Below are positions 1-5,258 of a stretch of DNA of 5,819 bases, in pieces. The notes beneath the pieces were generated by a model. The model searched no databases. It was not told the DNA's origin and saw only the letters and a program-made list of their open reading frames with translations. Origin of the DNA: Planctomycetaceae bacterium (GTDB lineage Bacteria; Planctomycetota; Planctomycetia; Pirellulales; Thermoguttaceae); the NCBI GenBank assembly GCA_031278315.1, contig JAITKS010000235.1:1-5819 (forward strand), in the 5' to 3' direction. Position numbers and translations under genes: made by a program. How positions within the stretch are numbered: position 1 is the stretch's first letter; every line of letters starts with the position of its first letter.

Positions 1-164
1 AGGATTGATAGGATTGATAGGATTTTTAAATGATAAATTAAAAGAATCAAAATTTGAAACCATAGTGATTTGAATTTTAAAATCCGTACTAATTTCCGCA
101 TGCGAACCCACTAACCTGTAAATCCTGTAATCCTGTTTATCCTGTCAAAAAAAATATTCAACTG
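1..164. repeat. Dispersed repeat copy A (left tip cut by window edge)
   Basis: This is a non-coding repeat closely matching copy B at 763-946. Its left arm has iterated 9-bp units (AGGATTGAT at 1-9 and 10-18, then AGGATTTTT at 19-27). The core (about 28-110) contains AATCCGT and CGCATGCGAA. The right arm (113-146) carries repeated ATCCTGT words at 8-9 bp spacing, ends in CCTGTCA plus an A-run, and is roughly the inverse complement of the left arm. The similarity stops at CAACTG (164), where the PIN toxin remnant begins, so insertion of this copy may have removed the toxin's 5' part. It has no coding capacity and looks like a MITE-like or REP-like element. Confidence 0.85.
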
Positions 165-417
165 CCTATTTTGATTCAATTGAAACTGATTGTCCGGCTT
201 ATTGACAGCCGCCAAAATATCAATAAAATTATGCCCCTGCGTGTCAAAAAAGTACACAACTTTAGCGAAAATATCATTCAAAGCTAGAATATAAACGAGA
301 GCCGGTTCAAAACTTATGATGCCTGTTATTTAGAAACTGAAATTACCATTATTGACTTTTGACGGCAATATGGCAAGAATTGGAAAAGAGCTTGGTATTA
401 CAATTTTAGGAGGATGA
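165..417 (+). pseudogene. Decayed PIN-domain (VapC-like) toxin remnant
   Basis: This is the C-terminal half of a PIN-domain ribonuclease toxin, read in two frames. From 165 the first frame gives residues such as MPLRVKKVHNFSENIIQ, then an in-frame TAG at 285-287, then RFKTYDACYLE (to 335). The reading then shifts, and from 334 the other frame gives KLKLPLLTFDGNMARIGKEL and a short tail ending at TGA 415-417. The YDACYLE helix and the LPLLTFD strand are the usual last two acidic sites of PIN nucleases. Relative to typical members about three residues between them are missing, consistent with a small frameshifting deletion. The N-terminal acidic residues are absent, cut off at repeat copy A. 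PIN toxins usually cleave RNA, but this one cannot be functional. The order toxin then antitoxin is the less common one. The PIN call is from motif recognition, not a search. Confidence 0.72.
408..413 (+). promoter_or_regulatory. Strong Shine-Dalgarno site for the antitoxin
   Basis: AGGAGG ends five bases before the ATG at 419. It is part of the last Gly-Gly codons of the decayed toxin, whose stop codon (415-417) lies one base before the antitoxin start. This implies former translational coupling. It fixes the start at 419 rather than the ATG at 414, which reaches a stop after three codons. It is the only strong ribosome site seen before a gene in this window. Confidence 0.8.
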
Positions 418-418
418 A

Positions 419-652
419 ATGTTGATATTTGATTATGCCGATTTTACACAAGACGCAACGAAAATTTTTGATGCCGCATTAACCAATGAAGTGATAGTAA
501 ATAATAAAGATGGGAATAGTTATAAAATACTTCCAATAAACGCTGAAAAACAAACTGGAAAATCGCCTCTTGAAGATATTCCATATATCGAGGCAAATAT
601 AACAACACAGGAAATTGTAGAGTTATTAAGAGAAAATAGGGCCGGGATATAA
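419..652 (+). CDS. Phd/YefM-like type II antitoxin, partner toxin decayed
   Basis: This 77-residue protein resembles the short 'prevent-host-death' antitoxins. An N-terminal alpha/beta part (about 1-40) holds FDYADFTQDATKIFDAAL and the strand EVIVNNKDGNSYKILPI, which fits the DNA-binding fold that represses the operon. A linker KSPLEDIP (about 48-55) follows, then a C-terminal helix TTQEIVELLRENR (about 62-74) of the kind that binds and blocks the toxin. The linker plus helix layout is typical of the subgroup with 'SPLD...LTTEEII..IREGR'. The gene looks intact: good ribosome site, no stop, normal length. Its toxin lies immediately upstream and is broken, and no second toxin frame follows, so it appears to be an orphan. 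It may persist neutrally, neutralise a related PIN toxin elsewhere, or act as a DNA-binding regulator. The family call is from pattern memory. Confidence 0.7.
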   Translation: MLIFDYADFTQDATKIFDAALTNEVIVNNKDGNSYKILPINAEKQTGKSPLEDIPYIEANITTQEIVELLRENRAGI

Positions 653-675
653 AAAATAAATATAAAAAGACTAAT

Positions 676-750
676 AACCGCACATAACAGGTCTGTATGC
701 GATTCAGGGTCTAAAGACACTTCGGTCTCCGCGGTTGTCTCGGCCGCATT
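676..750 (+). other. GC-rich structured patch, candidate terminator
   Basis: This island is clearly richer in GC than its AT-rich surroundings and follows the antitoxin stop by 23 bases. AACCGC (676-681) can pair with GCGGTT (731-736). Inside, AGAC (715-718) can pair with GTCT (725-728) across a loop containing TTCG. A competing hairpin pairs GCGG (731-734) with CCGC (744-747) and is followed by ATTTTTAGTTTT, which looks like a weak intrinsic terminator. GGTCT occurs three times (690, 708, 724). A terminator, small RNA or element remnant are all possible. No family was recognised. Confidence 0.4.
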
Positions 751-762
751 TTTAGTTTTGTC

Positions 763-946
763 TTTTTGACAGGATTACAGGATTGATAGGATTTTTAAAT
801 GATAAATTAAAAGAATCAAAACTTGAAACCATAGTAATTTGAACTTTAAAATCCGTGCTAATCTCCGCATGCGAACTAACCACTAACCACTATCCTGTAA
901 ATCCTGTTTATCCTGTCAAAAAAAATATTCAACTGATATATTACAA
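763..946. repeat. Dispersed repeat copy B (complete)
   Basis: This is the most complete copy. The left arm has TTTTTGACAGGATT followed by two more 9-bp units (ACAGGATTG, ATAGGATTT). The core runs through AAATGATAAATTA, AATCCGTGCTAATC and the palindromic CGCATGCG. The right arm repeats ATCCTGT and ends CCTGTCA plus A8. The arms are imperfect terminal inverted repeats built from the same short word. After the arm, similarity with copy C continues through ATTCAACTG to ATTACAA. It lies in direct orientation to copy A, so the two copies bracket the toxin-antitoxin remnant. No coding capacity is seen. Confidence 0.88.
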
Positions 947-986
947 TTTTTTTTAATTCATTGTCTGTTCCAACAAGTGAGCTTAA

Positions 987-1016
987 AGTAGAGCTGCAAC
1001 TTATTATGGTTCTACT
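987..1016 (+). other. Hairpin upstream of ribH
   Basis: Bases 987-995 can pair with 1008-1016 (nine pairs, two of them G-U) around a 12-base loop. It lies about 70 bases before the ribH start. A tandem ACATT x3 (1042-1056) lies between. The conserved boxes of an FMN riboswitch are not seen, so regulation by flavin is not supported. The hairpin could be a weak terminator or leader structure. Confidence 0.35.
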
Positions 1017-1085
1017 GTTATTTACAAAAGATTCCGTTGAAACATTACATTACATTATTTTTTAGTTCTTACCAATTTATTTATT

Positions 1086-1895
1086 ATGCAAGAATATTCA
1101 GGACATATTTGTCAACCTCCTGAAGGTTACATTGTGATAGTTGTTTCTCGATTTAATACATCGATAACGCAAAGATTACTCGACGGTGCGATTGCGAAAT
1201 TACGTCAACACAATGTTCAAGAACAAGACATACGAGTCGTTTGGGTACCGGGTACTTATGAAATACCTTTTATTGCAAATCATTTTGCAGATGAGGATGA
1301 CTGTTTAGCGGTTATATGTCTTGGTGCAGTTATTAAAGGAGAGACATCACATGATCAACATATAAATCGAGCTGTTAGTATGACATTGTGCGATATAGCG
1401 TTACGTTCTGAAACTCCGGTAATTTTCGGCGTGCTGACTTGTGATAATATCGAACAAGCAAACGCAAGAAGCGGAATTATTGAATCTGCTAAAGATAAAT
1501 CTATCAATCCAGCTCCGGGCAACAAAGGTGCGGAAGCCGCTGAAGCCGCTTTAGAAATGATTGATCTGATAAATCAATTGAAAAATTCAGAAGAAAATTC
1601 TCCATCTGTTGGATTATTCGGTTTCATGAGAATTATGACAAATTTAGATGACAACACAAATAAATACTCTAGTAGAGAAAAAGGAAAAAAGGATGAATCT
1701 TTTTTAAATATACACGAATTGAATAATTATTATAACGATATTTATGATAAAGATTATAAAGATTATGAAAGCGGTAATGATGATATCGATATAAAAGATT
1801 TTCCTATTTCGCCGCTCATAAAACATACTAAAAAAACAGCGAAAAAAACTACAAAAAAAGCTGTTAAAAAACAAACTAAAAAGAAAAAGAAGTAA
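1086..1895 (+). CDS. ribH: Lumazine synthase with long polybasic C-terminal tail
   Basis: 6,7-Dimethyl-8-ribityllumazine synthase catalyses the penultimate step of riboflavin synthesis, joining 5-amino-6-ribitylaminouracil to 3,4-dihydroxy-2-butanone 4-phosphate in the cytoplasm. Residues 1-166 cover the whole enzyme: SRFN (21-24, stacking Phe23), VPGTYEIP (54-61), GAVIKGETSH (80-89, catalytic His89), PVIFGVLT (111-118), Arg128 and GNKG (145-148). These match Phe22, His88 and Arg127 of the Bacillus enzyme. Two features are odd. The loop between Arg128 and NKG is about 11 residues longer than in Bacillus. After the normal end there are about 100 extra residues: an acidic, Tyr/Asn-rich segment (about 205-238), then residues 246-269 with 14 lysines in a KKxx rhythm. 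The extension is in frame, with no known domain recognised. ATG 1086 is used because the protein then starts like its family; no Shine-Dalgarno site is visible. The family usually forms pentamers or 60-subunit capsids. No other riboflavin gene is in the window. Confidence 0.95.
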   Translation: MQEYSGHICQPPEGYIVIVVSRFNTSITQRLLDGAIAKLRQHNVQEQDIRVVWVPGTYEIPFIANHFADEDDCLAVICLGAVIKGETSHDQHINRAVSMTLCDIALRSETPVIFGVLTCDNIEQANARSGIIESAKDKSINPAPGNKGAEAAEAALEMIDLINQLKNSEENSPSVGLFGFMRIMTNLDDNTNKYSSREKGKKDESFLNIHELNNYYNDIYDKDYKDYESGNDDIDIKDFPISPLIKHTKKTAKKTTKKAVKKQTKKKKK

Positions 1896-1929
1896 GGTCA
1901 AATATTTTCACGCCGTAATTTTTTTCGGC

Positions 1930-1961
1930 AGAGACGCAATTTTTTGTGTCTCTATTATCTT
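1930..1961 (+). terminator. Stem-loop terminator after ribH
   Basis: Bases 1930-1939 pair with 1944-1953 (ten pairs including one G-U) around a TTTT loop. A T-rich but interrupted tail (ATTATCTTT) follows. A weaker stem, GCCG 1912-1915 with CGGC 1926-1929, precedes it. The position, 35 bases after the ribH stop, fits transcription termination. The near-symmetric stem could also be a small palindromic repeat. Confidence 0.6.
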
Positions 1962-1979
1962 TGCGGAATTTCTAAAAAA

Positions 1980-2005
1980 CTCACATAAAAATCTCACATA
2001 AAAAT
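1980..2005. repeat. 13-bp perfect tandem duplication
   Basis: CTCACATAAAAAT occurs twice back to back (1980-1992 and 1993-2005) in the spacer between ribH and the WD40 gene. No role is evident. It is one of several duplications of the same period in this spacer. Confidence 0.85.
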
Positions 2006-2090
2006 TTGGTAATAAGTCTATTACTTTGATTTGAACAACTGATTTGAATCAACGTAAATCTTAACTTTGTACGTATAATTTATACCCCCT

Positions 2091-2118
2091 TTGACAAAAA
2101 ACAAATTATCTTTAGAAT
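2091..2118 (+). promoter_or_regulatory. Sigma-70-like promoter before the WD40 gene
   Basis: A consensus TTGACA (2091-2096) lies 16 bases before TAGAAT (2113-2118), a near match to the -10 box. Transcription would start near 2125 and give a leader of about 290 bases before the WD40 start at 2414. It is the best sigma-70-type match noticed in the window. In an AT-rich spacer such a match can still arise by chance. Confidence 0.5.
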
Positions 2119-2238
2119 ATTCCGCCATTGGTCACAAAAAGATCAATAAAAAATATTGTAGATATATCTTGTTATCTGTAGCTTTGTTATGGTTATAGAT
2201 AGATTATCAAAAAGACAATATACGTATTGTACTATGAC

Positions 2239-2264
2239 ATTCGGCGATGTAATTCGGCGGTGCA
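2239..2264. repeat. 13-bp imperfect tandem duplication
   Basis: ATTCGGCGATGTA (2239-2251) is followed directly by ATTCGGCGGTGCA (2252-2264), with 11 of 13 positions identical. It lies in the inferred leader of the WD40 gene. The rest of that leader, about 2125-2413, holds no open frame that could be supported. Confidence 0.65.
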
Positions 2265-2341
2265 AAAGTATATTTAGTGAAACCTGTTTTTCGATAGTTA
2301 AGCAGGCGGCTTGAATTGAAATTTCAAGTGAGAGCAGTTAA

Positions 2342-2387
2342 AAATATTTTACTGAAATATTTTACTGAAATATTTCAGTGAAATATT
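2342..2387. repeat. 13-bp tandem repeat with nested 16-bp palindrome
   Basis: AAATATTTTACTG occurs at 2342-2354 and 2355-2367, then as the variant AAATATTTCAGTG (2368-2380) and a partial fourth copy (2381-2387). The variant third unit creates a perfect 16-bp palindrome, ACTGAAATATTTCAGT (2364-2379), about 35 bases before the WD40 start codon. The shape suits a repressor operator or an mRNA hairpin near the ribosome site. No regulator is identified. Confidence 0.7.
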
Positions 2388-2413
2388 ATAAAATTCTACC
2401 ATTGCAGATTGAA

Positions 2414-4513
2414 ATGAAAAAAGTTATTGGTTTATTTCTTTTATTGTATGTTTCATTATTTTTGTTTTTTCAGTTTGCCGTCAGAGTTGAGTCGGCAGAA
2501 TCGGCAACTGAATCTAATTTGAAACTTGATGTTAATACATTCAAAATAATTTCTGAGTATAAAGAAAATGTCAGTGCGGTTGCGATTAGTCCTAGCGGTC
2601 GATTTGTAGTAACTAGTTCTTTGGATCGTTTTATGATTCTTTCTGACATTGATAGCGGTCAAGAGTTATGGAAAATCCAAATGCGGGGCGTTGTTTCTTC
2701 GCTTGCATTTACGCCGGACGGCAAGCAAATTCTAGTCGGCTGCCGTGATAAAAATTTGATAATTTATGATGCCGGTTCTGGTAAAGAATCTTCACGCTTT
2801 ACTACTCCTACTCTCGCGCGGCCAATTACGGCAATTGAGATAAGTCCCAACGGAAAATATGCCGCCGCCGGATTAGATAACGGTGTTACAATAATATTTG
2901 AATTTGCAACAAAAAAAATTCACAAAGAATTAATCAAAGTGCATAATTCACAAATTCTGGACATAGCTTTTTCTAGTAAGAACGACAAAATTTTAACTGC
3001 TTCTCAAGACGCTTCCGTTTCGATTTGGTCTGTCAACGACGGCAAGCGGCTGTATTCTTTTAAGGGACATCGGGGACCAGTTAAATCTGTATCGTTTGAT
3101 TATCGTAACGAAAATATAATTTCGAGTTCAACAGATAGAAGTATTATAGTTTGGAAATCTACAGTGAATCCGAAACAAGACTCGAAAGAATTGATTTTAC
3201 ATCGTTTAGTTGGTCATACGGCTGAAGTATCGTTTGCGTGTTTTTCACCGGATGCGAAAACGGCGTATTCAGTGTCGGCAGATAAAACTATTGCTCAATG
3301 GAGTTTACAAGACGGAAAACAAATTAAGCGGGTTGATATTGGACAAGTTATTAATCGGGCGGTGTTTAGTCCGGTAACGGCGTATAATGTAGTTTGGGCG
3401 AGCGGCAAACGAGTATTTTCACTTAAAGCGGATCAATTGAAATTTGCGTATCCGAAATATCCGTTACCTGAAAATAAAAATCCGTTTCCTAAATTACCGG
3501 TTGTGAGTCATCCGATTTTACGTCTTGATGCAGCTGTTGATAATGCCAAAATTGATACGAGTTCGACATTGTCATTGAAATCTTCTTTTAGGCGAAACAA
3601 GAGTTGTTTTTTTCTTGATTCGAAATATGCAGTTTCGGCGGGAGCGGATAAAACGGGAGTTGTGTGGAATATAGTTACAGGCAGAGCGGAGTATTCATTT
3701 TCGTATAATTCTCCGTTTACATCGGTTGCGTTTTCGCCGTTATCGTCTGCGATTGCTGCCGGCACGAAGGATGGATCGATAGTTTTGTTTCATCCGAAAG
3801 ATGGAAAATTATTGACAGCATTTCGGGGTCATACTGCGGCGATTACGGATTTAGCATTTGCGTCAAACGGCAAACGGCTTTTATCGGCGGGTGAGGACAG
3901 ATTGTTCATAACTTGGAATCTTGACAAGAGACAATCTGACGGCGTAGCAATTGGACATAAGGGAAAATTAACAGGTATAGTTATTTCACCGGACATGTCT
4001 AAAGCGATTACGGTTTCTATGGATAAGACAATTCGAGTTTGGACAGGTTCGAATCAATCGGAGGTATGGAATGAATCGCAGCCGGAGGACAAACGTTTAG
4101 GATTTGTATCTGTTGTAATAGTATCGAATGGCGAATGGTTTGCTGCCGGTTGTGAGAATAAAACAATCGAGATTTGGAAAACAAATGAGAAAAAACAAAT
4201 TGTTACATTGAAAGGTTTGAAAGATATACCTATTGCGTTAGCTGTTTCGCCGGACGGAAAATATTTATTATCGGGCGGAGAAAATGGAGTAATTATTGTT
4301 TGGAATACAAAAACTTGGAAAGCAGAAAAAACCTTTGTGCAATTACCTGAATTGTTAGAGAAACAAATTAGCGATTCAAAAAAAGGATGGGTTCAGAATT
4401 TGCCGCAAGTTATCGAGTATGAACCAATCGTTTCTATTTCGTTTAGTAATGACGGCAAAAAGATTATATCATCCGGAGGTGTACACACGTATCTTTGGGA
4501 TGGAATTAAGTAA
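2414..4513 (+). CDS. Exported double beta-propeller protein with 14 WD40 repeats
   Basis: The protein has 699 residues from the ATG at 2414. An in-frame GTG at 2378 would add 12 residues, but the ATG start places KK directly before a long hydrophobic stretch (about residues 4-24), giving a proper signal peptide or anchor, and the GTG lies inside a palindromic repeat. Cleavage may fall near Ala28 or Ala31, but the site is not clear. The rest is WD40 repeats: seven blades at about 51-338 (the seventh degenerate), a Pro/Lys-rich linker at about 339-395, and seven more at about 396-697. Typical blade cores are VSSLAFTPDGKQIL, ILDIAFSSKNDKILTASQD and PIALAVSPDGKYLLSGGENG. Two seven-bladed propellers are therefore expected, probably a protein-binding scaffold outside the cytoplasmic membrane. 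No kinase or other catalytic domain is present, so a specific partner cannot be named. No Shine-Dalgarno site is visible. Confidence 0.88.
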   Translation: MKKVIGLFLLLYVSLFLFFQFAVRVESAESATESNLKLDVNTFKIISEYKENVSAVAISPSGRFVVTSSLDRFMILSDIDSGQELWKIQMRGVVSSLAFTPDGKQILVGCRDKNLIIYDAGSGKESSRFTTPTLARPITAIEISPNGKYAAAGLDNGVTIIFEFATKKIHKELIKVHNSQILDIAFSSKNDKILTASQDASVSIWSVNDGKRLYSFKGHRGPVKSVSFDYRNENIISSSTDRSIIVWKSTVNPKQDSKELILHRLVGHTAEVSFACFSPDAKTAYSVSADKTIAQWSLQDGKQIKRVDIGQVINRAVFSPVTAYNVVWASGKRVFSLKADQLKFAYPKYPLPENKNPFPKLPVVSHPILRLDAAVDNAKIDTSSTLSLKSSFRRNKSCFFLDSKYAVSAGADKTGVVWNIVTGRAEYSFSYNSPFTSVAFSPLSSAIAAGTKDGSIVLFHPKDGKLLTAFRGHTAAITDLAFASNGKRLLSAGEDRLFITWNLDKRQSDGVAIGHKGKLTGIVISPDMSKAITVSMDKTIRVWTGSNQSEVWNESQPEDKRLGFVSVVIVSNGEWFAAGCENKTIEIWKTNEKKQIVTLKGLKDIPIALAVSPDGKYLLSGGENGVIIVWNTKTWKAEKTFVQLPELLEKQISDSKKGWVQNLPQVIEYEPIVSISFSNDGKKIISSGGVHTYLWDGIK

Positions 4514-4632
4514 TATTAAGAGTCTCTTTTGAAATTTCAATTTTCGTTACAAAAAATAATACCGAATTTTAATGTACAATGAAGATAGCGGTTAGAATTT
4601 TTTTCGTAAATTTATATTTCTCTTGCAATTAT

Positions 4633-4741
4633 TCGAACTTACAATCCGTGATAATTTCCGCATACGAACTAAACAACTATCCTGTAAATCCTGTAATCCT
4701 GTTTATCCTGTCAAAACAAAAATTCAACTGGAATATTACAA
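4633..4741. repeat. Dispersed repeat copy C, right half only
   Basis: This matches the right part of copy B from TTGAACTT/AATCCGTG through TTTCCGCAT and the ATCCTGT-iterated arm to TCAACTGGAATATTACAA. The left arm and first part of the core are absent. The open frames across it are translations of the iterated words and are not genes. Confidence 0.85.
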
Positions 4742-4751
4742 AATATTCTCC

Positions 4752-4778
4752 TCTCTGTGTTCTCTGTGTCCTCTGTGG
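4752..4778. repeat. Three 9-bp CTCTGTG tandem units
   Basis: TCTCTGTGT at 4752-4760 and 4761-4769 is followed by CCTCTGTGG (4770-4778) and then TTAATTAAAAAAAA. The unit length equals that of the repeat arm next to it (copy C ends at 4741), so it may be the arm of a related but different short element. Confidence 0.7.
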
Positions 4779-4963
4779 TTAATTAAAAAAAATCTATCAT
4801 CGGAAATTCCGAAGATACAAGATTAGGTAATTTTTTGTCTATTACTTTTTTTGGGTTCTATCATATTTAATAGTTTGTTTTGAGATATTCTAAATTGACC
4901 GTGATATTTTCTACCTTAACGCAAAATCCTTGAAATATGGGAGATTTTCTTGGAAAAATCGGC

Positions 4964-4980
4964 TTGGCATGGTTCTTGCA
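4964..4980 (+). promoter_or_regulatory. Sigma-54 (RpoN) type promoter
   Basis: TTGGCATGGTTCTTGCA matches the -24/-12 pattern TGGCACG-N4-TTGCA with one difference, and has the exact ten-base gap between the GG and GC pairs. Transcription would start near 4991, rightward. Such promoters need an AAA+ enhancer-binding activator, usually bound further upstream; no activator site could be assigned. The nearest clear gene downstream is the lipoprotein at 5369, which would have a leader of about 375 bases containing the hairpins at 5114-5178. No recognisable gene occupies 4791-5084; apart from this promoter only a short palindrome (TCGGAA/TTCCGA, 4800-4812) was noticed there. Confidence 0.6.
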
Positions 4981-5084
4981 ATCTTAATTAATCGTGATCT
5001 CTAAAAGTATCGTATTATGAAATCCGGTGATTTAGGAAACGGTTCATTAAATCAGCTTTTCAATTTTTATACTTATTGTCATTT

Positions 5085-5212
5085 AAAATTCGGTATTATT
5101 TTTTGTAATGAAAAAGGTGACCGTTCACGCATAAAACTAGAATCACCTTGAAAGGGTAACAATACTATTGCTCTTTCAGGGCGGATTTTGTTTAAAACAA
5201 ATACCGAATTTT
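5085..5212. repeat. Nested palindromic element
   Basis: AAAATTCGGTATT (5085-5097) pairs exactly with AATACCGAATTTT (5200-5212). Within it, AAGGTGA (5114-5120) pairs with TCACCTT (5143-5149). TGAAAG (5149-5154) pairs with CTTTCA (5173-5178), enclosing CAAT/ATTG (5160-5163 and 5167-5170). The two inner stems share one base at 5149. The outer arm is the same sequence as at 4547-4572. It may be a palindromic repeat element or a folded RNA in the leader from the sigma-54 promoter. Confidence 0.55.
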
Positions 5213-5258
5213 CAAGTATGAATAGTAATATTTCGGTGGAATATTTATTTTTCAAAAA

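Larger units (their letters stand above)
4541..5114. mobile_element. Possible non-autonomous element bounded by a long inverted repeat
   Basis: Bases 4547-4572 are the exact inverse complement of 5083-5108 (26 bp). The match continues imperfectly to about 44 bp on each side (4541-4584 against 5070-5114). This frames a 574-bp segment with no transposase. Inside lie repeat half copy C, a 9-bp tandem run and a sigma-54-type promoter. It could be a MITE-like element or two copies of a dispersed sequence facing each other. No target duplication was found at the edges. Confidence 0.4.

Noticed and set aside
165..417. Programmed frameshifting in the PIN toxin
   Set aside because: There is also an in-frame TAG, a missing 5' half and missing residues at the shift point, so decay explains the sequence better than recoding.
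676..750. Integron attC site following the antitoxin cassette
   Set aside because: AAC and GTT boxes can be picked out, but they do not fit the RYYYAAC/GTTRRRY pattern and the inner boxes do not pair as attC requires.
1..946. CRISPR array
   Set aside because: The repeats are contiguous short words within element arms, with no regular unique spacers and no cas genes.
936..1085. FMN riboswitch before ribH
   Set aside because: None of the conserved RFN-element boxes could be found; only one simple hairpin (987-1016) is present.
1826..1895. Canonical -1 frameshift heptamer in the ribH tail
   Set aside because: The A7 runs are not placed in the X-XXY-YYZ phase relative to the reading frame. Only ordinary slippage is possible.
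2378..2413. GTG at 2378 as the WD40 protein start
   Set aside because: It lies within the tandem repeat and palindrome, has no ribosome site, and would put 12 extra residues before the KK that normally opens a signal peptide. The ATG at 2414 fits better.
4579..4826. Two overlapping open frames of 67 codons each
   Set aside because: They run through repeat copy C and the CTCTGTG tandem units. Their residues (NPVILFILSK, CVLCVLCG) are simply translations of the iterated words, and they overlap each other in different frames.
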